A stretch of 64,000 nucleotides of DNA from CAWIVH01 sp963839475 (GTDB lineage: Bacteria > Acidobacteriota > UBA6911). The DNA lies in the NCBI GenBank assembly GCA_963839475.1, contig CAWIVH010000006.1:190714-254713 (forward strand), read 5' to 3'. The translations under genes and the position numbers were made by a program. The notes beneath the pieces are model-generated. The model ran no database searches. It saw only the letters and a program-made list of their open reading frames with translations, and was not told the DNA's origin. This document shows, piece by piece, positions 8,514 to 20,078 of this stretch (positions are counted from its first letter, which is position 1; each line of letters starts with the position of its first letter).

Positions 8514-10955
8514 ATGAGCGAGAAATCTCGCTTCGAGACCAGGACACAGGAGCGAATGACGGCAAAACCGCAGGGAACAGCGGATCGGCTGCGTCTATTC
8601 CTGCTCCCGCTGCAAGGAATTAAAGGCTTGTTCCAAGGCAGGGCAGGGTTGATTCGGATCGGTTTGTGCTTCCTGGGCGCCGGAATCTTTGCATCACAGA
8701 TGCAGTGGTTCGGTCTGGCAGCGCAGACGTTCCCGACGGAATCTGAACTTCTTGCGAAGCCCCGCCTTGTGCAGACCTGGGCTGAACGCGCGCTTGCGCA
8801 AGACCCGAAGGTCCGCGCAACTGCAGCGGCGAAATTGGTGCAGGGGGGCGCAAAATCCCTGCCATTGCTGCGGCATTTTCTGCTGGAGAGCAATGAAAGG
8901 CTGCATCAGGAAGCGTTCGAGGTTATTCGCCGCATCGGCGCGGCTGCCCTCCCGCTGCTGATCGAGTTGCTTGGATGGGATGAAATGTCCATCGCGCGAG
9001 AGGCCGTCAGCGTGCTGATTGATCTTGCGCCTGATACGGATACGGCTCAACCGGCATTGATCCGTGCGTTGAATAGCGAGGACCTGCCGTTGGCGCGCGA
9101 TGCGGCTCGCGCGTTGGGTGCTCTGGGCGGACGAGCCAGTCCATCGGTGCCTCAGCTGGTGAAGGCGCTTTCACATCCCGATCCGCTTGTCCGTCTTTAT
9201 ACCGCAGAGGCGTTGGCGGCCATCGGCCCGGATGCCGCCGCGGCGACTCCCGATCTGGCTAAGGCTCTCCGCGATCCGAGTCCCGGTGTGCGCTGGGCTG
9301 CGGGCGAGGCGCTGGCGGCCATCGGGCCGCGTGCAGCGCCCGCTGTGCCGGACCTTTTGGAGGCCCTGAAGGACGAGTTTCTTTACGTACGCATCTGCGC
9401 GGCCAGCGCGCTGGGGAACATCGGATCAAGCACCGAGGCGGTTCTTGTGGCGCTGAAAGCGGCTGCAAATGATCCGGCGATGCGTACGGAAGCGGAATGG
9501 GCCCTGCATCAAATCACACCTGCCACACCGGGCGCAGATTCAGCACCTTTCGTTCGTCCAGAGAAAAGTGTGCCCCAGGAGGGCGCCGCTTTGTCGGGAC
9601 GGGCAGCTGGCGCATCGGAGGAGGTCGCCGGGGATAAGGGCCATCCACCGGACGATTGGGACATACAAACCGGCCGGAATATCGTCTGGAGTGTTGGCTT
9701 GGGCGACGAGACCTATGGCCGCCCCGTGGTTTCCAACGGCGTGGTTTTCGTGGGAACTGACAATGGGAGGAAGATGAATCCCGCGTATCAGGATGAGAGT
9801 GGTGTGCTCCTGGCCTTTCGTTCGAAGGACGGCGCCTTTCTCTGGCAGGATGTAGCTCCGCGGGTAAACCGGGGATTAGGCGACTTTCTGCTTCCCTCGA
9901 CTACCGGAACCCCTTATGTCGAAGGGAACCGGCTGTATTACGTCACCGCCGAATGCCAGCTCCGCTGCCTGGATACGCAGGGCTTCCGCGATGGCAGGAA
10001 CGACGGTCCTTTCCGGGATGAGCCGTTTCAGGATGAAAATGCAGCCGACGTCATCTGGGAACTGGATATGTGCGGACAATTGGGCGTCTTCCCTCATGAA
10101 GCCACAAACAGCGACGTGCTGGCCATCGGTGATCTGCTGGTCATTTCCACATCCAACGGTCAAAACCAAGGACACACGCGCATGCCGTCCCCGCTTGCAC
10201 CGAGTTTGATTGCGGTCGACAAGCGTTCCGGCAATGTGGTCTGGCGCGCAAGTGGGCCGGGCGCGAACGTGCTGCACGGGCAGTGGAGCAGTCCCGTGGC
10301 AGCGGATGTGAACGGACGTACCCAGGTGCTTTTTGGAGGGGGCGATGGGTGGCTGCACGCCTACGATTCGGGTTCAGGGCAGGAGCTTTGGCGATTTAGC
10401 GGAAATCCTCCCGAAGCGAAGTGGCTTCCGCGTCCGGGCGTTTTTTCACGCAGCTCGATTATAGCCGCGCCGGTTTATGGTGATGGCCGCGTTTTCATCG
10501 TCATGGGCCAGGATCCTTCGCATGGAAACGGGCCGTCGCGGCTATATGCCGTCAGTCCCAACGGGCAGGGAGACGTTACGAGCAGCAGAGTCCTCTGGAC
10601 CTATCGACAGGTCGGCCGGGTAGTGGGAACGCCGGTATTAAAGGATGGGCTGCTTTATGTGGGCGATTTGGGTGGGGTGGTGCACTGTCTGGATGCTGCT
10701 ACCGGCGTGGTTGTCTGGACCCAGGATACGATGGCGCCTATCTGGGGTTGTCTGCTGGCGGCGAAGGACCGATTGTATGTGGGAAACACCGACGGTGTCG
10801 TAACGGTGCTGCAAACGGGGCGCCGGAAGAAGGAGTTGGCGCGGATCGAGATGGAAGCGCCGATATATTCACGCCCGGCGATAGTCGGGGATGCGCTTTA
10901 TCTGGCCACCGCGCGGCGGCTGTATCTGATCCGTGCAAAGTCCGATGTTCGTTGA
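8514..10955 (+). CDS. HEAT-repeat plus PQQ-type beta-propeller fusion protein, membrane-anchored
   Basis: An 813-residue protein preceded by GGGGGAG at 8 nt from the ATG. A basic N-terminal tail leads to one hydrophobic segment (about residues 45-70, IRIGLCFLGAGIFASQMQW), which could be a signal anchor. Residues about 80-330 are tandem HEAT repeats (for instance ALPLLIELLGWDEM, ASPSVPQLVKAL). A Pro/Ala/Glu-rich linker follows, and residues about 385-813 form a PQQ-type propeller with repeated blades such as LYVGDLGGVVHCLDAATG and LFGGGDGWLHAYDSGSG. Such propellers bind PQQ in dehydrogenases but serve as scaffolds in others such as BamB; the catalytic residues of alcohol dehydrogenases were not recognised. 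Function unknown; probably a periplasmic scaffold. Confidence 0.8.
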   Translation: MSEKSRFETRTQERMTAKPQGTADRLRLFLLPLQGIKGLFQGRAGLIRIGLCFLGAGIFASQMQWFGLAAQTFPTESELLAKPRLVQTWAERALAQDPKVRATAAAKLVQGGAKSLPLLRHFLLESNERLHQEAFEVIRRIGAAALPLLIELLGWDEMSIAREAVSVLIDLAPDTDTAQPALIRALNSEDLPLARDAARALGALGGRASPSVPQLVKALSHPDPLVRLYTAEALAAIGPDAAAATPDLAKALRDPSPGVRWAAGEALAAIGPRAAPAVPDLLEALKDEFLYVRICAASALGNIGSSTEAVLVALKAAANDPAMRTEAEWALHQITPATPGADSAPFVRPEKSVPQEGAALSGRAAGASEEVAGDKGHPPDDWDIQTGRNIVWSVGLGDETYGRPVVSNGVVFVGTDNGRKMNPAYQDESGVLLAFRSKDGAFLWQDVAPRVNRGLGDFLLPSTTGTPYVEGNRLYYVTAECQLRCLDTQGFRDGRNDGPFRDEPFQDENAADVIWELDMCGQLGVFPHEATNSDVLAIGDLLVISTSNGQNQGHTRMPSPLAPSLIAVDKRSGNVVWRASGPGANVLHGQWSSPVAADVNGRTQVLFGGGDGWLHAYDSGSGQELWRFSGNPPEAKWLPRPGVFSRSSIIAAPVYGDGRVFIVMGQDPSHGNGPSRLYAVSPNGQGDVTSSRVLWTYRQVGRVVGTPVLKDGLLYVGDLGGVVHCLDAATGVVVWTQDTMAPIWGCLLAAKDRLYVGNTDGVVTVLQTGRRKKELARIEMEAPIYSRPAIVGDALYLATARRLYLIRAKSDVR

Positions 10956-11023
10956 AAACGCCGACCGTTCATCGGAAGGGGTTCTATGGGTTCCGCCAGG
11001 CAACTGTGGGATATGAGGTAGTT

Positions 11024-11098
<75 letters not shown>

Positions 11099-11247
11099 CC
11101 CATGCAAGCAGGGAAGATATTAGCAAACGGGCAAAATCGGGTCAACGAGTTTTAGTCCTGCCCTATCATAGGGTATCGACGGGCCCTTAATTAATCCGGC
11201 GCCCCTATAGGCATGTTATTATTCCGATTTTCTCCCGGGACCGGAAC

Positions 11248-12282
11248 ATGAGAAAGCCCGCTAAAATCATCCTGCTGCTCGCCGGCTGCGCCATCCTGTT
11301 GCCATCGCTCTATCTCTATCGAACCCTTGAATCAGGCCGGGGGGACGCCAGGGCGGCGTTTCTCGAAAACCTGAATGCTTCCGGCGAATTCCAGGGTCCG
11401 GAATGCCTGCAGTTCGACCCGGCGGGTAATCTTTATGTGGGGGATGCCCATGGGATTGTGTGGATTTTGCCGGGCGCAGGAACCCCCAGGGAGTTCTTCC
11501 AGTTCGTCCCCTACTTGAAGTCGCAGGGTTGGTCTTCCGACAGCTCATCCGTTCGCATGCCCGGCCTCGCGATTGCTCAGGACGGCAGCCTTTATGTTTC
11601 CGTCCCGGCATTCTCCGGCGGTTCCATTCTTAAGATCGATGCGAAAAGCGGGCAGGCAGGGATCTTATCCCAAAATCTGGGATCCCCGGGCCCCATGATC
11701 CTTTCAGGGGACGGCAGCAGGCTCTGGGTTGCCGACACGGGGCGGCAGGGCCGGCTCCTTGGATTGAAAGTTGATTCCGCACCCCCGGTCGTTCCCGATC
11801 GGGAGATAGCTCCCTTCGAACATCCGGAAGGCCTCGTATTCGGCCAGGATGAAAACACGCTGTACGTGGCGGAGTCGATTTCCGGGAGCGTCGCCAAGGT
11901 GGATCTGACTTCGAGCCAGCCGCAGGTGGTGAGGATCGCCCGTCTGGTGGGTGATTTTTCGCGGGGCAGCCTTCGCGGCATGGCATTCGACCCGCGGGAC
12001 CAGGAACGCCGGTTCCTTTATGTGGCCGAAAACCTCAGGGGCCTCATCACGGTACTGGACCTGAAATCGAATCCCCCGCATCCAGCCAAAAGAATCAGCC
12101 TGGCAACGATGGGCGGGAGGCCTTGCCCGGCATCACTGACGATCCGCGACGGCTATCTCTACTTCACTGATCTCTGGTCCTGCTCCCCCGCCCGCCTCCT
12201 GATGGGAATTCCACAATACAGGCAGCATGCATACCGCTTCCGCATCACCGATCTGACTTCCATCTATGGAACCATGAAATAG
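11248..12282 (+). CDS. NHL/SMP-30-like beta-propeller protein, secreted or membrane-anchored
   Basis: A 344-residue protein with an N-terminal hydrophobic segment (residues 7-24, IILLLAGCAILLPSLYLY) that is either a signal peptide or an uncleaved anchor. The body is a six-bladed-propeller type sequence with blade signatures such as LQFDPAGNLYVGDAHGIVW, LAIAQDGSLYVSVP, LVFGQDENTLYVAES and RFLYVAENLRGLITVLDL. This resembles strictosidine-synthase/gluconolactonase/NHL proteins, whose members are lactonases, hydrolases or binding scaffolds. I could not identify the metal ligands of gluconolactonases with certainty, so no enzyme activity is claimed. The yraN gene follows 27 nt later on the same strand and may be co-transcribed. 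Confidence 0.75.
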   Translation: MRKPAKIILLLAGCAILLPSLYLYRTLESGRGDARAAFLENLNASGEFQGPECLQFDPAGNLYVGDAHGIVWILPGAGTPREFFQFVPYLKSQGWSSDSSSVRMPGLAIAQDGSLYVSVPAFSGGSILKIDAKSGQAGILSQNLGSPGPMILSGDGSRLWVADTGRQGRLLGLKVDSAPPVVPDREIAPFEHPEGLVFGQDENTLYVAESISGSVAKVDLTSSQPQVVRIARLVGDFSRGSLRGMAFDPRDQERRFLYVAENLRGLITVLDLKSNPPHPAKRISLATMGGRPCPASLTIRDGYLYFTDLWSCSPARLLMGIPQYRQHAYRFRITDLTSIYGTMK

Positions 12283-12309
12283 TCGGCCGCCGGCGGAAAT
12301 ATTCATCGT

Positions 12310-12669
12310 ATGAATCCGCAGCATCTCAAGACCGGCCGGCTCGGGGAGAGGATCGCCTGCCGACACCTGCTCAAGATCGGCTTTGACATTCTCGCGCGGC
12401 GCGCTGGCTGCCGCTCGGGCGAGATCGACCTGGTGGCTTTTGAAGGAGAAATCCTGGTGTTTGCTGAGGTAAAGACGCGCCATTCCACGGAATTCGGCGA
12501 CCCGTGGGAGTTCGTGGACTGGGAAAAACAGCAGCGGTTCCGGCGGGCTGCCGAGGAGTTCATCGCGCGCCACGACCTGGGAAAATACAGTTACCGGTTC
12601 GACATCGTTGCGGTGGTTGCGCCTGGAACTCCCCGTCAGCAAATCATGGTCTACCGCAATGCCTTCTGA
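12310..12669 (+). CDS. yraN: UPF0102 family YraN-like putative endonuclease
   Basis: A 119-residue protein of the YraN family, which has the Holliday-junction-resolvase/restriction-endonuclease fold. The acidic active-site pattern is intact: E38 and D40 in SGEIDLVAFEGEILVFAEVK, with E53 and K55 forming the ExK element. The N-terminal phrase GRLGERIACRHLLKIGFDIL is family-standard. In other bacteria the gene often lies close to rnhB or the 16S maturation genes; here it follows a propeller gene. The precise role in the cell is not established. It converges on cysS, with the gap occupied by an inverted repeat. Confidence 0.93.
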   Translation: MNPQHLKTGRLGERIACRHLLKIGFDILARRAGCRSGEIDLVAFEGEILVFAEVKTRHSTEFGDPWEFVDWEKQQRFRRAAEEFIARHDLGKYSYRFDIVAVVAPGTPRQQIMVYRNAF

Positions 12670-12686
12670 AAGGCGAAAATCAATTC

Positions 12687-12742
12687 GAACCGCAAAGCGG
12701 ACCCAGCCCCCGCTGGATTAAGCTTATAATTCTTTGCGGTTC
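12687..12742. repeat. Inverted repeat of the 9-nt family in the yraN/cysS convergent gap
   Basis: GAACCGCAAAG (12687-12697) is perfectly complementary to CTTTGCGGTTC (12732-12742), with a 34-nt spacer; the right arm continues with a second 9-nt unit (TCTCGCGGT). Being at the meeting point of two gene ends, it could act as a bidirectional terminator, although no clear U-tract follows. Confidence 0.65.
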
Positions 12743-12749
12743 TCGCGGT

Positions 12750-14141
<1,392 letters not shown>

Positions 14142-14268
14142 AGTTTTTCCCGAATGCGCGTAATATCTGGTTTAGATTTCAATATTGAATCAGGGCAGGC
14201 TCATAAATGCAACCGCTGCCCCTAAAACATCCCGGAAAAGGAGATTGATTCCGCCCGTTTCCGAGCAG

Positions 14269-15876
14269 CTACATCCTTTGGACGCGGAACAGGCGCAGCT
14301 TCCCCTGGTCTCCCAGGGGCGTGAGCGAGAACCCGTCCAGGTGCCTGAGTTCCGCCGCCCGCGACGCCTGCGTGACAACAAGGAATACGCGGTGCCCGGC
14401 GGCAAAGCGTCCCAAAATCACCGGATCATTGATATCCTCGGCAATGGAATATCCGCTGTAATAGTGCAGCGTGTGATGAAAATAGCCGTAGCTGATGGCA
14501 AGCTCGCCCGCCATGCGGCTTTGGTTCAAGAGAGCAGCCATTTCCTTCGACGAGTTGTAGCGGCCGACGATCGGGAAGCAGAATAGAGCCAGCCCGACCA
14601 CGATCAACAGGCTCTGTGCCAGGACCGCCCGGATCCCTACGTCGGCGTTTCCACGCCTGCAGGCGCGGTACGCGACCCATGCCAGAATCCCGCATGCTGC
14701 CGATACAGGCAAGCCTTCCCTCCAGGTATGCCCGTAATTCTTGTACATGAATAGGGGAAAAGCCGCGGCCAGGAGAATCGACAATACCAGGTGCGTCCCG
14801 GCCGCCCACTGCAGTCGCGAAGTGCCGGCTTTGGCCCCTTCCAGCCAGGGCGCCAGGGCCCGGCCAAGCAGCAGCGCCAGCGGGGGGAGGGAGGGCAATA
14901 TGTACCCCGGAAGCTTGGAGGTGGATATCGAGAAAAACAGGAAGGGGAAGATCGCCCAGCAGGAGAGGAAAAGGGTCTGCCGGTCCCATTCACGCCAGCG
15001 TTTCAGGACATGAAGCGGTGATTCGGGGAAAATGACGAGTAGCCAGGCCGTCCAGGGGAAGAGCAGTCCCAGTCCTACCGGGATATAATAATAAAATCCC
15101 TCGCTGTGGTGGTGGATGTCGCTCACATAACGGGCCAAATTATGGTTCACAAAAAAAACGGTGATCAAGGAGAAGCCGTTTTCCTTGAACGCCAGCCAGA
15201 ACCAGGGGAACGCAATCGCCAAAGAAACCGCACTCCACGAAAGGATCCTGGGGCGGCTCAGGCGCTGCCCTTGCTCATCCAAGAGCCAGAACATGATTCC
15301 GATGCCTGCAGGCAGGATCAAGGCAACCGGCCCCTTGGCCAGAACAGCGAGCCCGATGAAAGCCCATCCTACGGGCACCTGAAATCGGCTTCGAGGTGCA
15401 TCCAGCACCGCTTGCCCCAGGAATGATAGGCCAATGGTCAGGCACGCAGTAAGAGGCATGTCGGTCGACGCACTCCGGCCGAATGCGACGATGCCTAAGC
15501 TGGTCAGAAAAATGGAGGCGGCCAGCAATCCAGCAAACCTGGACGCCATCCGTGAACCGAACCAGAGGAGGGTGTAGGCCGCCACGAGGGTTGCCACGAC
15601 CGTACCCGCCCGTGCCGGCCATTCCCCGGTACCCACCCAGTAATAAAAGGGTTGAGTGATCCAGTAATAGAGCGGAGGCTTTTCCAACCAGGGATGTCCC
15701 TCGAGGCGGGGTGTAATCCATTTTCCCGAGACATGCATTTCCTCGGCGATCCGCGCGTAGCGGGGTTCATCCGGTCCGATGAAAGGGAGGGAACCAAGAC
15801 GGAAGCCGAGAATGCCGGCTGCCAGAAGGGCCGGAAAAATCCAGGACAGCAAAGGACTGCGAGCGAGTTTTTGCAC
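14269..15876 (-). CDS. Membrane glycosyltransferase, ArnT/PMT type (GT39/GT83-like)
   Basis: An integral membrane protein of about 535 residues with roughly 11-12 hydrophobic helices. The catalytic loop after helix 1 carries the acidic motif GPDEPRYARIAEEM, and the second loop has HPWLEKPPLYYWI; both are typical of polyprenyl-phosphate-sugar-dependent transferases such as ArnT that modify lipid A or proteins from the periplasmic side. The donor and acceptor are not predictable. The frame is open back to 15933, but that longer start would lie inside the groEL terminator hairpin. The GTG at 15876 just beyond the hairpin is chosen instead; no strong ribosome-binding site is visible for either, so the start is uncertain. 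Confidence 0.85.
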   Translation of the reverse strand: MQKLARSPLLSWIFPALLAAGILGFRLGSLPFIGPDEPRYARIAEEMHVSGKWITPRLEGHPWLEKPPLYYWITQPFYYWVGTGEWPARAGTVVATLVAAYTLLWFGSRMASRFAGLLAASIFLTSLGIVAFGRSASTDMPLTACLTIGLSFLGQAVLDAPRSRFQVPVGWAFIGLAVLAKGPVALILPAGIGIMFWLLDEQGQRLSRPRILSWSAVSLAIAFPWFWLAFKENGFSLITVFFVNHNLARYVSDIHHHSEGFYYYIPVGLGLLFPWTAWLLVIFPESPLHVLKRWREWDRQTLFLSCWAIFPFLFFSISTSKLPGYILPSLPPLALLLGRALAPWLEGAKAGTSRLQWAAGTHLVLSILLAAAFPLFMYKNYGHTWREGLPVSAACGILAWVAYRACRRGNADVGIRAVLAQSLLIVVGLALFCFPIVGRYNSSKEMAALLNQSRMAGELAISYGYFHHTLHYYSGYSIAEDINDPVILGRFAAGHRVFLVVTQASRAAELRHLDGFSLTPLGDQGKLRLFRVQRM

Positions 15877-15897
15877 GACGGGGATTGATACTATATG

Positions 15898-15929
15898 AAA
15901 AAAGGGGGCACGGCAAACCGTGCCCCCTT
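15898..15929 (-). terminator. Rho-independent terminator of groESL
   Basis: Perfect 12-bp stem (AAGGGGGCACGG at 15902-15913; CCGTGCCCCCTT at 15918-15929) with a CAAA loop, followed on the minus strand by six U residues (15898-15903). It lies 27 nt after the groEL stop. Confidence 0.95.
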
Positions 15930-15955
15930 CCACAGAAATCCAGAAGCGGCGATTC

Positions 15956-17587
<1,632 letters not shown>

Positions 17588-17638
17588 ATCTCTATGCTCC
17601 TTTAATTTCTTGTTTTCAGTAGGTTGAGGTTCTCAGAA

Positions 17639-17935
17639 TTACTTTCCAGATTCCAGGACGGCGAGGATTTCCTCTTCGCGCATGATGACGTATTCCTCGT
17701 CATCAACCTTGATTTCCGTTCCGGCATACTTTCCGAACAGAATCCGATCGCCCGTCTTCACATCCATGGGCGACCGCTTGCCGTCTTCCTGAACCTTCCC
17801 CGGACCGGCAGCAATGACCTCTCCCTCCATCGGCTTCTCTTTTGCCGTGTCGGGAATAATGATTCCACCCTTAATCACTTCCTTTTCCTCGATCCGCTTC
17901 ACGATGACGCGGTCGTGCAAAGGCCTGATTTTCAT
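17639..17935 (-). CDS. groES: Co-chaperonin GroES (10 kDa)
   Basis: Heptameric lid of the GroEL chamber; cytoplasmic. It is 98 residues with the family start MKIRPLHDRVIVKR, the mobile loop around EEKEVIKGGIIIPDTAKEKP (residues 17-36), the GDRILFGKYAGTEI segment and the end YVIMREEEILAVLE. The ATG at 17935 has AGGAGAA upstream. First gene of the groESL operon; the HrcA repressor that reads its CIRCE element is not encoded in this window. Confidence 0.99.
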   Translation of the reverse strand: MKIRPLHDRVIVKRIEEKEVIKGGIIIPDTAKEKPMEGEVIAAGPGKVQEDGKRSPMDVKTGDRILFGKYAGTEIKVDDEEYVIMREEEILAVLESGK

Positions 17936-18009
17936 TGAAACGTTCTCCTTTCCAAGTTCAACGGACGCTGTCTATAAACCATTCAAATCAAAAGTTTTAG
18001 AGGACTCTT

Positions 18010-18036
18010 TTAGCACTCATCGAAAAAGAGTGCTAA
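18010..18036. promoter_or_regulatory. CIRCE operator (HrcA binding site)
   Basis: TTAGCACTC, 9-nt spacer, GAGTGCTAA: a perfect match to the consensus CIRCE inverted repeat. It lies between the -10 box and the groES start, where HrcA binding blocks transcription under non-stress conditions. Confidence 0.98.
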
Positions 18037-18037
18037 T

Positions 18038-18065
18038 AGTATAAGAGCGAATTCAGGATTGTCAA
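18038..18065 (-). promoter_or_regulatory. Sigma-70-type promoter of groESL
   Basis: On the minus strand TTGACA (18060-18065) and TATACT (18038-18043) are separated by 16 nt. The CIRCE operator begins 1 nt downstream of the -10 box, so the transcription start falls inside the operator. Confidence 0.85.
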
Positions 18066-18098
18066 CCTCGCCGGCAGGAAAAATCAAAATAGTGTTGT

Positions 18099-18323
18099 CT
18101 ATTTGTGGGAAAGACGTTTGGCCAGAGTGTTCCTGTGAATGCCCAACTGCTCAGCCGAGCGGAGGATATTCCCGTCGTTCCTGCGAACGATCTCGGCCAT
18201 AAAAAGGCGCTCAAATTGCCCTGCCGCCTCCGCAAACAGGATCCCCCGATCGATCATTTCACGGCAGATGGCTTCCAGCCGCTCCTTCAGCCTATGGTGT
18301 TCGCTGGCGGCGTGGTCGCTCAT
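18099..18323 (-). CDS. Short Fis-type helix-turn-helix protein
   Basis: A 74-residue protein. The last 33 residues form a Fis/NtrC C-terminal-type DNA-binding helix-turn-helix: LAEIVRRNDGNILRSAEQLG, then IHRNTLAKRL. The N-terminal half is helical (ERLEAICREMIDRGILFAEA) and could dimerise. Its start overlaps the stop of the cvpA-like gene by 4 nt (ATGA arrangement), so it is translationally coupled as the third gene of the PHP/CvpA operon. Comparable small Fis-like proteins that contain only the DNA-binding part of NtrC occur in Acidobacteriota and Deltaproteobacteria; target genes are unknown. Confidence 0.85.
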   Translation of the reverse strand: MSDHAASEHHRLKERLEAICREMIDRGILFAEAAGQFERLFMAEIVRRNDGNILRSAEQLGIHRNTLAKRLSHK

Positions 18324-18868
18324 ACAGGGGGCCTCTTCTGATTCAGGATATCAAGTACCTTTTTATACTCCTGGTTGAATTTCGCCTTCAGCTCAGGCGG
18401 GACAACCATCACGGCAGCCCGCGCCCCGGCCAGCAGGAAGGGCGCCAGGACCGATCGTGCCAGCAGGCCTTCCTGGACCGGAAACGCGACGAGCGCCAGT
18501 ACGATAATCGAGGCGATCAGCCAACCGCGCAACAATCCGAAGAGGGCGCCCAGCAGGCGATCCACCCATTCCAGTGAAGCGGCCTTGATAAATTTGTTAA
18601 TCAGCAGGGAGATCACACCACCGATTACCAGGCATCCGATGAAGATGACCAGGAAGCCGGTCAGATCAGCAAGCGCATCGGTCTTGAGCAGGGTTTTGAA
18701 CCACCAGGCCGGGACCGGGTAATAGAGAACAGCCAGGACAAAGCCGCCGATCAGAGCCACAACGCTGACAATCTCGCGCATGAGGCCCTTGGTCACGGCC
18801 AGGATAATGGAAATCAGTGCAATCAATGCAAAAACAATATCCAGGAACGTCCATTGACTTAGTTGCAT
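18320..18868 (-). CDS. CvpA family membrane protein
   Basis: A 182-residue inner-membrane protein with four hydrophobic helices. The first pair follow the family pattern (FLDIVFALIALISIILAV, then MREIVSVVALIGGFVLAVLY) and the third is FLVIFIGCLVIGGVISLLIN. The short LLGALFGLLRGWLIASIIV segment is the conserved last helix region. CvpA proteins are needed for colicin V production in E. coli and are linked to envelope stress and purF in enterics; their biochemical role is unknown. The start overlaps the PHP gene end by 10 nt and its end overlaps the Fis-like start, so all three are one operon. Confidence 0.9.
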   Translation of the reverse strand: MQLSQWTFLDIVFALIALISIILAVTKGLMREIVSVVALIGGFVLAVLYYPVPAWWFKTLLKTDALADLTGFLVIFIGCLVIGGVISLLINKFIKAASLEWVDRLLGALFGLLRGWLIASIIVLALVAFPVQEGLLARSVLAPFLLAGARAAVMVVPPELKAKFNQEYKKVLDILNQKRPPV

Positions 18869-19815
18869 GCTGGGGGATTCCCTTCGAATGACTCGCCGCT
18901 GCGTTTGCAGCTGCGCAATACGGAAATCAGCTCCGGACCGATCGCCCGAACGGACCCGAAGGTGACATGCGGCTTGATGCGGCCGTGAAAATCAGACCCG
19001 GCGGTGGGGATAAGGTTGAGTTTCTTGGCCAAACCGAGGTAATAGGCCGACATTTTTTCATCGTGATAGGGGGTAAAGACTTCCAGGCCTTTGAGTCCAG
19101 CCGCCTTCAGGTCGGATACAATCCGCTCGCCGGCGCTGAAAATTCCCGCCCCGGGATGGGCCAGGACAGGGACTGCGCCACATGAAATCAGCAGCTGTAT
19201 GCCCTCCTCCGTGGCGATCCAGGTCCGGTGGACATGTGCGGGAGCGCCGCGCCCCATGAAATCCTGATAAAACCGGATTTCCGGCTTATCGGAGCGAAGT
19301 CCTCTGATGTAGGGTTCAAGCCGGGCGTCCCGGGTTTCGGCATGCTTGTCGAGGATCACGGCTGCGATGGTGGTTCCGGACGGAGGCGAACCCTGGGAAC
19401 GCTGCGACACCTCCTCATAAGTCACGTTAAAGCCGATCTGGCGCAAGCGAGCAATCCGTTCGAGGGCCTGCTCAAATCGTCCCCGCATCTGTCTCTCCAG
19501 GGCCAACCTCAGGCGGGAGCTGGCCCAGTCGATCAAGGGACCAAGCACGTGCAATTCCCGTCCGTCGAATTCCGTGGTTAGTTCAATGCTGGGAATGAAT
19601 TCGATGGATTTTGCTGCCGCCAATTCCAGTCCTCGCGGGATCGCCTCCACAGAATCGTGATCACTAATGGCCAGCGCATCGAGTCCGACCTCCCCGGCAA
19701 ACTTGAAGATTTCGTCCGGGGAATACTGGCCGTCGCCGCTGAAGTGGGAATGAATGTGGAGATCCACGAAAGGCGTGTTTAGCGGCCGCACCTGGTTTGA
19801 AGGCAAAGAAGGCAT
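18859..19815 (-). CDS. PHP-domain metal-dependent phosphoesterase (TrpH/RNase AM-like)
   Basis: A cytoplasmic phosphoesterase of about 318 residues. Metal ligands of the PHP fold are visible in order: DLHIHSHFSGDG (residues 18-29), ISDHDS, the E in IPSIELTTEF, LAHPGAG, and the closing GSDFHG. Relatives hydrolyse 3',5'-bisphosphate nucleotides and trim 5' ends of RNA. The ATG at 19815 is chosen over the GTG at 19824 because GGAG lies 5 nt before it. The gene heads an operon with the CvpA and Fis-like genes. The substrate here is inferred from family only. Confidence 0.9.
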   Translation of the reverse strand: MPSLPSNQVRPLNTPFVDLHIHSHFSGDGQYSPDEIFKFAGEVGLDALAISDHDSVEAIPRGLELAAAKSIEFIPSIELTTEFDGRELHVLGPLIDWASSRLRLALERQMRGRFEQALERIARLRQIGFNVTYEEVSQRSQGSPPSGTTIAAVILDKHAETRDARLEPYIRGLRSDKPEIRFYQDFMGRGAPAHVHRTWIATEEGIQLLISCGAVPVLAHPGAGIFSAGERIVSDLKAAGLKGLEVFTPYHDEKMSAYYLGLAKKLNLIPTAGSDFHGRIKPHVTFGSVRAIGPELISVLRSCKRSGESFEGNPPACN

Positions 19816-20078
19816 AATCTCCACTCTGTCCGGCAGGAGGTGATTCGAGGAGCGCTATTCTACCTGCGGCTTCTTCCGGATGCAAGAAACCTCCCTGTTT
19901 GGCATTTGATTTTGCATCTTAAGGCAGCCACAGCTGACCGCATCATTCTTCATCTTATTGCTTCATCAAGGTTTATGAAATCCGCACCTCTGGCGTCCAA
20001 ATTGCGCAGGATAACAAAGAACGCAGCAGAAACAGGAATGGCGGGCGCAAAGGCACCGCCGAGTGAAGAGGGGGGATT

